Positions 26,276 to 33,952 of a stretch of 64,000 nucleotides of DNA are shown here, piece by piece. The DNA is from CALMEC01 sp964434425 (GTDB taxonomy: Bacteria; Actinomycetota; Thermoleophilia; Miltoncostaeales; Miltoncostaeaceae). The position numbers and the translations under genes were made by a program. The notes beneath the pieces are model-generated. The model worked only from the letters and a program-made list of their open reading frames with translations, made no database searches and had not been told where the DNA came from. Positions within the stretch are counted from its first letter, which is position 1; each line of letters begins with the position of its first letter. The stretch spans positions 24,260 through 88,259 of the forward strand of contig CAYSVH010000012.1 in the NCBI GenBank assembly GCA_964434425.1, given 5' to 3'.

Positions 26276-27625
26276 CTAGGCGCCCGGCAGCCGGCCGCTC
26301 CGCCGCAGGTGATCGAGGACCGTGAGGATGTTGTCCCCGATCCATCCGGGCGTGATGGCGTCCGATCGCAGCTCGAGCTCGAGGGCTGAGAGGTCGAGCC
26401 AGAAGGCCAGCACCAGTGCCTCGAGGATCGTCGAATCCGGATCGAGACCGATGCGACGACAGTAGGCACGTGTCACCTGGCCGCCCCCCGTGCGGGTGGC
26501 CGCGAGCTGTGAGGCCACGATGGCGTCGCCCATCGAGATGTGGCGCCCGTCGCGGAAGCCGCTGACCTGCAGATGGATGAGGTCGAGCAGAGGAAGGCGA
26601 CCCGGCCCGCCGCCGTCCCAGTCGATCACTCCGGTCAGACGATCGTCCTGGCAGAGGACGTTCCCCATCCAGAAGTCACCGTGCCCGAAGCCGCGCGGAA
26701 TGTCCGCCAGCAGCGTCTCGAGCTCCTCGCCGAGGGCGAGGAGGGCCGCACGCTGCGCGGGCTCGGGACACACCGCCGCGCAGCGGCGCGCACCCTCGGC
26801 GATGGTGTGTGACGTCCCGGGAGCGTCGACGTCGTGGAGCGCGGCGAGGAAGTCCATGCATTCCCACAGAAGCCGATCGGGGATCTCACCCGAAAGGGTC
26901 CGCCCCTGGATGCGGGGTTCGGACGACCAGTCGCCGAGGCCCACCCGGCCGGTCACGACCGGCGCCGGGAGACGATCCGCGATGATCGGCGGCGCGCCCG
27001 ACAGGAGCCCGAGCACCTCCTGCTGGCGGCGAAGGCGTTCCGCCGCGGCTCCGACCGCGATGCGGACGACGGAGGTCTCGGCGACGACGACGAGGATGCC
27101 CTTCCGGATCAGCGGCCGGCCGACGTGCACCGGGTGTCCCGTGGTCCGTGAGGCGTCGTCGACCACCGCCTCGAGCAGCGTGAGTCCCGCCGGCCCGCGC
27201 GATCCGGTCACGATCGCCCGCTCGGGCAGGAACTCGGGAAGACCCCGACGCCAGATCCGGCGGCCGAGCTGTACCGCCTGGTCGTAGTCCCACCGGACGA
27301 TCCGGACCTCCTCGTAGCCCAGGCGGCCGAGGGCCAGCCGCGCGGAGCGCGAACTGGCCCGGACACGCAGCGCCGCTCCGGCGCGCCGCCCGGCACGCAG
27401 AAGCCGACCGCCCCCCTCCGGCTGGTTCTCCCCCAGCGACAGCACCACGTACGGCGCATCGTGCCGGAGCGCCCCGAGGTGGTCGGCCATCTCGACCTCG
27501 GGATCCTCCTCGACGAGATCCGCTCCCGCGTCGGCCAAGAGCTCGGCCGTGTCCGGCAGGGCGACGCGCATCCGACGGGCGTTGGCCGGCAGCACGATCG
27601 GCAGCCAGCTGTGAAACGAGCTCAT
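26276..27625 (-). CDS. Two-domain protein with APH/choline-kinase-like C-terminal domain
   Basis: 449 residues. The C-terminal half (about 190-430) has the aminoglycoside-phosphotransferase signatures: catalytic loop GFGHGDFWMGNVL (HGD...N) and metal-binding VIDWDGGGPGRLPLLDL. The N-terminal 170 residues, with VVLSLGENQPEGGGR and LGRLGYEEVRIVRWDYDQA, have no recognised motif beyond a possible Rossmann-like fold. In glycan loci such kinases phosphorylate sugars, choline-like head groups or nucleosides. Antibiotic modification is unlikely from context. It is transcribed against the locus and ends 24 bases from the Wzc-like gene. Confidence 0.75.
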   Translation of the reverse strand: MSSFHSWLPIVLPANARRMRVALPDTAELLADAGADLVEEDPEVEMADHLGALRHDAPYVVLSLGENQPEGGGRLLRAGRRAGAALRVRASSRSARLALGRLGYEEVRIVRWDYDQAVQLGRRIWRRGLPEFLPERAIVTGSRGPAGLTLLEAVVDDASRTTGHPVHVGRPLIRKGILVVVAETSVVRIAVGAAAERLRRQQEVLGLLSGAPPIIADRLPAPVVTGRVGLGDWSSEPRIQGRTLSGEIPDRLLWECMDFLAALHDVDAPGTSHTIAEGARRCAAVCPEPAQRAALLALGEELETLLADIPRGFGHGDFWMGNVLCQDDRLTGVIDWDGGGPGRLPLLDLIHLQVSGFRDGRHISMGDAIVASQLAATRTGGGQVTRAYCRRIGLDPDSTILEALVLAFWLDLSALELELRSDAITPGWIGDNILTVLDHLRRSGRLPGA

Positions 27626-27719
27626 CGACGGGTGTCCGGGAGCCCGATCGGCGGGAGCATGTCCACCGCGCGGAGGACGCCCGGCCCGGCCGTCACCCTC
27701 GCTAGTATGCGCATTCGCG

Positions 27720-27735
27720 GTTGATGGTCATCAAC
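27720..27735. promoter_or_regulatory. Perfect dyad, candidate operator
   Basis: GTTGATGGTCATCAAC (seven-base arms, two-base centre) lies between the divergent APH-like and ATP-grasp genes, in the 215-base intergenic segment that also has an AT-rich GTAACATGCTTACATTA patch at 27783. The binding protein is unknown. Confidence 0.35.
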
Positions 27736-27840
27736 GAACTCGCCGCTCTGAGGATGGACCCGATGACGTGCTCCGAGGGTAGGTAACATGCTTACATTAG
27801 CGCTGCCGACGACGTCGTGGCGCCGACCCGGAGAGCACCT

Positions 27841-29037
27841 TTGAGACGTCCCGGGAGCAGACGCTCCGCAGCGGACCCAATCGCGTGTGTCATCGGCGAG
27901 ATCGACCTGGTCCGGTCCCTCGCGCTCGCACGCATCCCGTGCGCCCTTGTGGCGCATCCCGGTGACTGCGCGCGTTTCAGCCGCGGGGTGACGGAGACGG
28001 TCGACAAACCCGAGCGGTGGGAGCCGGCGGAGCTCGCCGAGATGCTCGTGGCGTGGGCCCGCGGCCGTGGCGAGAAGCCCGTCCTGTTCTACGACGGCGA
28101 CTGGGACCTCCTCATGGTGTCCGAGGAGCGCGAGCGACTGGGCGAGGCGTTCCGATTCGTCATCCCCGACCGCGACCTGGTGCATGATCTCGTCGACAAG
28201 GCCCGGTTCGCCCGGCTCGCCGAGGCACGCGGTCTCCCCGTGCCCCGCGCGATCTCGTTGGAGCCCGGGTACACCGGCGATGTGGACCTGCGGTATCCGG
28301 TCATCCTGAAGCCTCTGACGCGCGACCATGACACGTGGAAGCCACTCACCGACCGCAAGGCGTTGCAGGCCGACGATCCCACGGAGTTCGCGCGGATCTG
28401 GGACCACCTCGCCGCGCTCGATGCCGCGGTGATCGTCCAGGAGCTCGTTCCGGGGCCGGAGCGGCTGATCGAGAGCTATCACACCTACGTCGACGGGGAC
28501 GGACGGATCGTCGGCGAGTTCACCGGCAGGAAGATCCGCACGTACCCACGTCGGCACGGCTTCAGCACCGCGCTCGAGACCTCGGACGCCGCCGATGTCC
28601 GCGCGGTCGGACGCGACGTGCTGGAGCGCATCGGCTTCACCGGTGTCGCGAAGATCGACTTCAAGCGCCATCCCGACACCGGTGAGCTCCTCATCCTCGA
28701 GATCAACCCGCGCTTCAGCCTGTGGCAGCACCTCGGGGCCAAGGCCGGTGTCAACCTCGCGCACGCCGTGTTCGCCGACCTCACCGACCGACCACGGCCG
28801 CCCATGGGACGGGTCCGTGCGGGAGTGCGATGGGTCAGCATCGCGTCGGACAGGCGTGCCGCCCGCGAGGAGGGCATCTCGACGATGGCCTGGTTGCGGT
28901 GGATGCTGGGATGCGAGGCGAAGCATGCGATCGCCGGAAGCGATCCGCTCCCTCTGCTGGCGGGAGGCGCTCAGCGTGCCACGCACCGCGTCCGTGGTCT
29001 GATCCCGATCGGCCGACGGCACTCGCACTCACGGTGA
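27841..29037 (+). CDS. ATP-grasp carboxylate-amine ligase-like protein
   Basis: About 398 residues. The N-terminal region (ACVIGEIDLVRSLALARIPC) is a Rossmann-like pre-ATP-grasp domain. The ATP-grasp core shows KARFARLAEARGLPVPRAI, the lysine strand YPVILKPLTR, the lid HTYVDGDGRIVGEFTGRKI and the metal triad region AKIDFKRHPDTGELLILEIN (ends EINPRFS). Enzymes of this type join an acyl phosphate to an amine. Within a glycan locus it may add an amino acid to a sugar, or make a small peptide-like precursor; no substrate can be read. TTG 27841 is preferred because GGAGAG lies five bases upstream; GTG 27817 in the same frame has none. Confidence 0.78.
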   Translation: MRRPGSRRSAADPIACVIGEIDLVRSLALARIPCALVAHPGDCARFSRGVTETVDKPERWEPAELAEMLVAWARGRGEKPVLFYDGDWDLLMVSEERERLGEAFRFVIPDRDLVHDLVDKARFARLAEARGLPVPRAISLEPGYTGDVDLRYPVILKPLTRDHDTWKPLTDRKALQADDPTEFARIWDHLAALDAAVIVQELVPGPERLIESYHTYVDGDGRIVGEFTGRKIRTYPRRHGFSTALETSDAADVRAVGRDVLERIGFTGVAKIDFKRHPDTGELLILEINPRFSLWQHLGAKAGVNLAHAVFADLTDRPRPPMGRVRAGVRWVSIASDRRAAREEGISTMAWLRWMLGCEAKHAIAGSDPLPLLAGGAQRATHRVRGLIPIGRRHSHSR

Positions 29038-29331
29038 CAGCGCCCGCTCCACAGGCTCCGACGGACACGGTCCCCAGAAGGGCCGGGAACCCCTCCGAGG
29101 CACCCGGTGATCGACCGCGTGAGCCCCGTCGGCCCTCCGTCCGCATCCGGTGTTCGTCACACTCCGCACCCTCGTGAACGCCCAGAACTAGACCGCAGGC
29201 CAGGCCATCTTCTGCCCGAGCCGCAGTTTCCTATACGTATGGGGGGGGAGGTGGCGCATGTGGTGGAGCTAACCTCCCGGGCGTACCATTGTTGTATTCG
29301 TAACAGTTTTCCAAGGAACGGAAGGCGCCCG
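29038..29331. other. Intergenic region with AT-rich promoter-like patch
   Basis: No gene is supported. From 29230 the composition changes sharply: a CCTATACGTAT patch, a run of eight G, and GGGAGGT (29246) able to pair with ACCTCCC (29271), then TTGTTGTATTCGTAACAGTTT. This is the likely promoter/leader region for the short ORF and nucleotidyltransferase downstream. Confidence 0.4.
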
Positions 29332-29436
29332 ATGATACGACGCCAGATGAGTGTGCGGCCTCCCACGGCGGACCGCGCATCGGCCACACGTATGACGATG
29401 TACGGGCGCGACAGGCACCGGGGGGTGGCCCGATGA
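29332..29436 (+). CDS. Possible short leader ORF coupled to the nucleotidyltransferase gene (34 aa)
   Basis: An ATG at 29332, preceded by GGAAGG at a usable distance, opens a 34-codon frame rich in Arg and Met whose TGA overlaps the next gene's ATG (ATGA, 29433-29436). The peptide (MIRRQMSVRPP...) resembles no known family. It may be a coupling or leader ORF that tunes translation of the next gene, or simply chance. The same frame extends upstream to 29239 and 29107. Confidence 0.25.
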   Translation: MIRRQMSVRPPTADRASATRMTMYGRDRHRGVAR

Positions 29437-30236
29437 CGATGTCCCCAATCAAGGACCAGGCGGAGAAGAACCAGACGACGATGCGGATCGTCGAGAGCGA
29501 CCCGGTCCGCCGCGCCGTCGTACTCGCCGGTGGCCGCGGAACCCGTCTGGCCCCGTACACCCAGGTGCTGCCCAAGCCGCTCATGCCCATCGGCGAGCGC
29601 GCCATCCTCGAGATCGTGCTCGATCAGCTCCGGGACGCCGGTATCCGCGGCGTCACGCTTTCGGTCGGCTACCTGGCGCATCTCATCCAGGCCGTCCTCG
29701 ACCACGCCACCGGTCTCGACGTCGACCTCCGGTACGTGCACGAGTCGGAGCCCCTCGGCACGGCCGCCCCCCTGCGGCTCATCGACGACCTCGACGACAC
29801 CTTCGTCGCCATGAACGGCGACGTGCTGACCGACATCGACTACGAGGAGATGATCCAGCACCACTGCGCCGCGGGCAACATGCTGACGATCGCCACCCAC
29901 CGCCGGGTGGTCACGATCGACTACGGCGTGCTCGAAGTGGGAGCGTCCGGGCGCCTGTCCGGTTTCAAGGAGAAGCCGGAGATCAGCACGGTCGTGAGCA
30001 TGGGCATCTACGTCATGGAGCCCGCCGCGCTCGAGCACATCCCGCCGACGGGACGGTTTGACCTGCCCGACCTGGTACACGCGCTCCTGCGTGCCGGGCA
30101 GCCGGTCGGGACGTACCGTCACGACGGCCTGTGGTTCGACATCGGACGCCAGGAGGACTACGCCAGGGCGGCGACCACGTGGCTGGAGCGAGAGCCCGTG
30201 AGGCAGCGCTCCGAGCTCCGCGTCTCCGCAAGCTGA
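29433..30236 (+). CDS. Sugar-phosphate nucleotidyltransferase
   Basis: 267 residues. After a 27-residue polar extension comes AVVLAGGRGTRLAPYTQVLP then KPLMPIG, the GGxGTRL-x-PxT-x3-PKPL signature of NTP-transferases making NDP-sugars. It continues with the metal-binding NGDVLTDIDY and a short C-terminal lid (YRHDGLWFDIGRQEDYA). There is no left-handed beta-helix or phosphomannose-isomerase domain. The donor nucleotide is not certain: relatives include RmlA-, mannose-1-phosphate guanylyltransferase- and PtmE/HddC-like enzymes. It probably supplies an activated sugar to the locus, perhaps the substrate of the LegB-type dehydratase at 41029. Confidence 0.88.
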   Translation: MTMSPIKDQAEKNQTTMRIVESDPVRRAVVLAGGRGTRLAPYTQVLPKPLMPIGERAILEIVLDQLRDAGIRGVTLSVGYLAHLIQAVLDHATGLDVDLRYVHESEPLGTAAPLRLIDDLDDTFVAMNGDVLTDIDYEEMIQHHCAAGNMLTIATHRRVVTIDYGVLEVGASGRLSGFKEKPEISTVVSMGIYVMEPAALEHIPPTGRFDLPDLVHALLRAGQPVGTYRHDGLWFDIGRQEDYARAATTWLEREPVRQRSELRVSAS

Positions 30237-30267
30237 CGTTCGGGGAGACGAAACGCCGTGGCCCTGT

Positions 30268-30907
30268 GGTGTGACCTCGGGACGCACCCGTCGCACCGCC
30301 GGACGCCCGGATCGCGGATGCCGGGTGGCGCACGGGTCGACGTGGAGCGTCGTTCCGGCACCGACCGGCGGGCCGGTGGCCCGGCCCACGTGCCCGATGA
30401 CGCGTTCGCGCGGCAGGGGACGCACGCCACACCGCGCGAACGCGGAGGCAACCGCCGGGATGGGTGATACCGCGGGATCGCGGATGCGGGATGGGTCGGC
30501 GGTGGATGCGGGATGGGTCGGGGAAACGTGCACAAGCCGCGAGACCGTGGAATCAACCGTCGAGATGGGTGATTCCATGGGATCGTGGATGTGGGGTGCG
30601 GTCATGGTGGATGCGGGGCGTCGACGGCCACCGAAGGGCATGCTGGTTGCCTGTTCGAGTCGGCCGGTGACGCATCCGCGCCGCCAGGAACGTGCACCAC
30701 GCCGCGAGACCGTGGAATCAACCGTCGAGATGGGTGATTCCATGGGATCGTGGATNNNNNNNNNNNNNNNNNNNNNNNNNNNNNNNNNNNNNNNNNNNNN
30801 NNNNNNNNNNNNNNNNNNNNNNNNNNNNNNNNNNNNNNNNNNNNNNNNNNNNNNNGCATCCGCGCCGCCAGGAACGTGCACCACGCCGCGAGACCGTGGA
30901 ATCAACC
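30268..30907 (+). repeat. Tandem array of terminal-inverted-repeat elements, interrupted by the assembly gap
   Basis: Units start with GGGTGATTCCA-like and end with TGGAATCAACC-like sequence, and consecutive units are separated by eight bases (GTCGAGAT). Clear units are 30462-30558 (97 bp, diverged), 30567-30723 (157 bp) and 30732-30907 (contains the gap). A more decayed unit precedes them (about 30268-30453). The direct-repeat period is 165 bp between 30541 and 30706. The end of one unit with the start of the next forms a hairpin (TGGAATCAACC/GGGTGATTCCA). No protein is encoded; frames running through this segment are artefacts. Confidence 0.8.
30756..30855. other. Assembly gap of 100 N
   Basis: Exactly 100 unknown bases, the usual placeholder for a gap of unknown size. 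Identical repeat sequence flanks both sides (30672-30726 equals 30856-30910), so the gap very probably reflects unresolved additional repeat units. Confidence 0.98.
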
Positions 30908-30910
30908 GTC

Positions 30911-30916
30911 TAGGAT
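30911..30916 (+). promoter_or_regulatory. Candidate -10 element of a leaderless promoter
   Basis: TAGGAT lies eight bases before the GTG of the metallophosphoesterase and directly after the last repeat end (TGGAATCAACC-GTC). If real, the repeat provides the upstream promoter context. Confidence 0.35.
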
Positions 30917-30924
30917 CCGCGCCT

Positions 30925-31683
30925 GTGCGCTACGCCGTCCTCGCCGACATCCACGGCAACCTTCCCGCGTTCGAGGCCGTGATGCATGAGGCGACGCATC
31001 TGGGGATCGACCGCCACCTCGTTCTCGGCGACCTCGTGGGCTACGGGGCCTTCCCCAACGAATGCGTGGCCGCCGTGGCGGATCTCGGCGCACCCGCCGT
31101 CGCCGGCAACCACGACCTCATGGCGATCGGGCGGCTCTCGGACGAGCGATGCATCCGCGCGGCCCGCACAACGCTCCGCTGGACCCGAACCGTCCTGAAC
31201 CCCGCCGCACGCGGGTACCTGGAGCGGATGCCCCCGCGATACGCCACGGACGACGGCGTGGTGTGTGCTCACGGCACGCTGGACGACCCGCAGGAGTACC
31301 TCACCACGCCCGAGCAGGCCGTCGTGAACCTCGGCCAGCTGACGCGCGAACACCCCGGCGCCTCGGTCCTCCTGGTCGGCCACACGCATCGCCCGTGGGC
31401 GTGCGGGCACGACGGCGAGACACGGAGACACGAGGGCACGATCGCCATCGGCCACGAGCCGATCGTGCTGAATCCCGGGGCCGTCGGCCAGGTGCGCGGC
31501 GGGCCGCCGGTCGCCCGTTTCATGGTCCTCGACACCGTCGCCAGGACGGCGACGTTCGTCACCGTTCCCTACGACGTCAAGCGAACCCGCGCGGCGCTGC
31601 GTCAGCACGGACTGCCGCGCGGCACCCACCGGCTGCGCCGGTCAGCCCTCGGCGGCCTTCGCCGTCTCCTTCGGCGCGTCTGA
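30925..31683 (+). CDS. Calcineurin-like metallophosphoesterase (YfcE-type)
   Basis: 252 residues with the full dinuclear-metal set: LADIHGN (D-x-H), GDLVGYGAFPN, AGNHD, a histidine at VCAHG and GHTHRPW. This layout matches the MPE subfamily of YfcE/YmdB-like phosphodiesterases; the substrate may be a cyclic nucleotide, nucleotide sugar or phosphoester. The GTG at 30925 starts directly at the first beta-strand (RYAVLADIHGN); the frame also runs backward through the repeats and gap but carries no protein-like sequence there. Its last 42 bases overlap the 3' end of the convergent FemAB-like gene. Confidence 0.88.
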   Translation: MRYAVLADIHGNLPAFEAVMHEATHLGIDRHLVLGDLVGYGAFPNECVAAVADLGAPAVAGNHDLMAIGRLSDERCIRAARTTLRWTRTVLNPAARGYLERMPPRYATDDGVVCAHGTLDDPQEYLTTPEQAVVNLGQLTREHPGASVLLVGHTHRPWACGHDGETRRHEGTIAIGHEPIVLNPGAVGQVRGGPPVARFMVLDTVARTATFVTVPYDVKRTRAALRQHGLPRGTHRLRRSALGGLRRLLRRV

Positions 31684-32676
31684 TTGGAAGCGGCCCGATG
31701 GATTGTCGGGGTCGTTCCGCTTGCGGACCCATTCGCGCAGATGCCAGAGCGGTGCGATGCGCGGACGCACGACGTGCGGGAGCGTGACCTCGTGTCCGCC
31801 GTACTTGCGCTTGTAGTCCCCGCCCCCGCCGAGGTCGAATGTCGTGACGCCACGTTCCCGCCAGTGGCGCAGCGCGAACCAGAAGATCGCCTCGTTGGGC
31901 CGGAACTGCTGCCCCGAACGAAAGCTCGCACCGCCCCAGAAGAACATCGTGGAGGCGAGCCCGGGGAAGATCCCGGTCGCGATCGGTTCCCCCTCCGGAT
32001 CACGCGCCCGGACCAGAAGGACACGGCCGGCCGGGTGGAGATTTCGGATCAGCGCGCGGACACGCTCGACGTCGTACGTGGGGCGCAGCCCCTGTTTCGC
32101 GAAGACGTCCTCCAGCTGCGCGTAGTACTCCTCCGCGAACCCGTCGGGGCCGGCCTCCTCGACCGTCAGCCCCAGCTTCTCACCACGGCGCACCGCGCGC
32201 CGGCAGGCGCTGGAGAAGCCACCGAAGATCGCGTCCTCCGAACCCGAGATGTCGACGTCCCAGGTCGTGAAGGTCTCGACGCGGCACCGCCGGTCGCGGA
32301 TGTCGCCGTCCACGAGGAAGCGGTCGCGCAGCTCGACGTGATGCACGCCGAGCTCGCGGAAGGCGAATGGGATCACGGCCTCGAGCGCGTCTGCACGCGA
32401 GACCCCCGGCGCGAGGTTGAAGCCCTGATAGGCGGTCGACCAGCCGGGAAGAGGGCTGCCCAGCATGCGCAGACCGAACCGCCGCGTGATGAGTCCGGTG
32501 AAGTAGCCGATACAGGAGGACCCATCGTGAACCGATGCGATAATGGGCTCCGCGTCCTGGGTCTCGACGATGAACCTGAGCCACTCGCGCGACTGGGTCA
32601 CCATTCGGTCCGCGAAAGCATCCAGTTCGTCCCAGTCGCAATCCTCGGGTAAGTGAAGCCGCTCGATCCTCAGCAT
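31642..32676 (-). CDS. FemAB-like GNAT-fold aminoacyl/acyltransferase
   Basis: 344 residues with two GNAT-type domains. The second contains FFWGGASFRSGQQFRPNEAI and FDLGGGGDYKRKYGGHEV, signatures of FemAB-related proteins that include those linked to PEP-CTERM/exopolysaccharide loci. FemA/B/X enzymes add amino acids from tRNA to lipid II; the glycan-locus relatives are thought to acylate polysaccharide, but this is not proven. AGGA precedes the ATG. Only 38 bases separate its start from the divergent deacetylase. The 3' end overlaps the phosphoesterase gene by 42 bases. Confidence 0.8.
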   Translation of the reverse strand: MLRIERLHLPEDCDWDELDAFADRMVTQSREWLRFIVETQDAEPIIASVHDGSSCIGYFTGLITRRFGLRMLGSPLPGWSTAYQGFNLAPGVSRADALEAVIPFAFRELGVHHVELRDRFLVDGDIRDRRCRVETFTTWDVDISGSEDAIFGGFSSACRRAVRRGEKLGLTVEEAGPDGFAEEYYAQLEDVFAKQGLRPTYDVERVRALIRNLHPAGRVLLVRARDPEGEPIATGIFPGLASTMFFWGGASFRSGQQFRPNEAIFWFALRHWRERGVTTFDLGGGGDYKRKYGGHEVTLPHVVRPRIAPLWHLREWVRKRNDPDNPSGRFQSDAPKETAKAAEG

Positions 32677-32714
32677 CTGTTCCTGTTCATCATCACAGCA
32701 AGGTAGGTCACGAG

Positions 32715-33740
32715 ATTACTACGGACAGTACTCAGACCCCCGGTGCCGCCCACGACGCGAATGACCGGCCGACACCGTCGCACACCGCTGCGCGGCGGGG
32801 CCTGGCGGACGTCGAATGGCCCGACGGGAAGGCGTTCGCCTTCACGGTCGTCGACGACACGGACGAGTCGACTCTCGCCAACACCAAGCCGGTCTATGAC
32901 CTGCTCGACGAGCTGGGCATGCGCACCACCAAGACCGTCTGGCCGCTCGCACCGACGCGTACCCCGAAGTACGGCGGCGACACCCTCGAGAACCCCGAGT
33001 ACCGGGAATGGGTGCTCGACCTGCAGCGCCGGGGCTTCGAGATCGCACTTCACGGAACGACCGATCATCCGTCGACGCGGTCCGATGTCGAGCGTGGCCT
33101 CGACTACTACCGCGAGGTGATCGGCGACGACCCCCGGATGCACGTGAACCACGACGGGCAGACCGAGGGCATGTACTGGGGCGAGGCGCGGCTCGACGGC
33201 TGGATGCGCCTCCTCTACAAGCTCGCGAACCGCGTCGCGCGCCAGGACCGCCGGCACTACGGTCACGACCCCGCGAGTCCGTACTTCTGGGGTGATCTGT
33301 GCCGTGACCGGATCGAGTACGTCCGCAACTTCGTCTACCAGGACATCAACACCCTCGCGCAGGACCCGATGATGCCGTACCACGACCCGCAGCGGCCATA
33401 CGTCCGCTATTGGTACAGCGGCAGCAACGGTGCGGAGATCGGTCCGTTCCTCACCCTGCTCACCGAGGAGAACCAGGACCGTCTCGTCGCCGAGGGCGGC
33501 GCATGCGTCGTCTACACGCACTTCGCGCTCGGGTTCGTGGAGGCCGACGGCCGGCTCAACCCGCGGTTCGAGAAGCTGATGCGCCGGCTGGCCTCCTTCG
33601 ACGGCTGGTTCGTCCCCACGTCGACGCTGCTCGACCATCTCCGCGCACGCCCGGGGTGGACGCCGACGGCGGACCCCGCGGTGCTGCGGCGGATGAAGCG
33701 GCGATTCCTGACCTCGCGCCTGGGATCCGGAACGGCCTAG
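32715..33740 (+). CDS. Polysaccharide deacetylase-like protein (WbmS type), apparent ATT start
   Basis: 341 residues. The NodB-like fold opens with FAFTVVDDTD (metal Asp region, residues 41-50), then NTKPVYDLLDELG and IALHGTTDH (His pair), and closes with VVYTHFALGF and FVPTSTLLDHL. This pattern resembles WbmS-type deacetylases of O-antigen loci. There is no ATG, GTG or TTG in frame before residue 69, yet the conserved N-terminus begins at about residue 30. The only start with a ribosome site (AAGGTAGGT, six bases upstream) is ATT at 32715, giving the natural-looking MTTDSTQTPGA. A sequencing error creating ATT from ATG/GTG is the alternative. Confidence 0.75.
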   Translation: MTTDSTQTPGAAHDANDRPTPSHTAARRGLADVEWPDGKAFAFTVVDDTDESTLANTKPVYDLLDELGMRTTKTVWPLAPTRTPKYGGDTLENPEYREWVLDLQRRGFEIALHGTTDHPSTRSDVERGLDYYREVIGDDPRMHVNHDGQTEGMYWGEARLDGWMRLLYKLANRVARQDRRHYGHDPASPYFWGDLCRDRIEYVRNFVYQDINTLAQDPMMPYHDPQRPYVRYWYSGSNGAEIGPFLTLLTEENQDRLVAEGGACVVYTHFALGFVEADGRLNPRFEKLMRRLASFDGWFVPTSTLLDHLRARPGWTPTADPAVLRRMKRRFLTSRLGSGTA

Positions 33741-33742
33741 AT

Positions 33743-33839
33743 GGGTGATCCCACCGAAATCGCGGCGTGGTGCACGCCCCAGCGGCGCCCCGCATCCACC
33801 GATGACGCACCCCACATCCACGATCCCGTGGAATCAACC
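33743..33839 (-). repeat. Terminal-inverted-repeat element, 97 bp form
   Basis: Begins GGGTGATCCCA two bases after the deacetylase stop and ends TGGAATCAACC. Read on the minus strand it aligns end to end with the 97 bp unit at 30462-30558, including GGATCGTGGATG, GGTGGATGCGGG, CGTGCACCACGCCGCGA and the terminal repeats. Same length, opposite orientation. The remaining 113 bases before the aminotransferase gene show nothing further. Confidence 0.8.
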
Positions 33840-33952
33840 ATCGAACGGATTCGGACCCTGTCGCGTCGATTCCTGGGGGCGTCATCCCGGACCGACGACG
33901 TCTACCGGCGACATGCCGTCCGTCCGCCGAGTACGCAAGGGACCTGCACACG

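Noticed and set aside
26276..27625. Antibiotic-resistance aminoglycoside phosphotransferase
   Set aside because: Only the general kinase fold motifs match; the extra N-terminal domain and glycan-locus context point to another substrate.
30268..30910. CRISPR-like array
   Set aside because: Repeats are 97-157 bp with inverted ends and no regular short spacers, and no cas genes are present.
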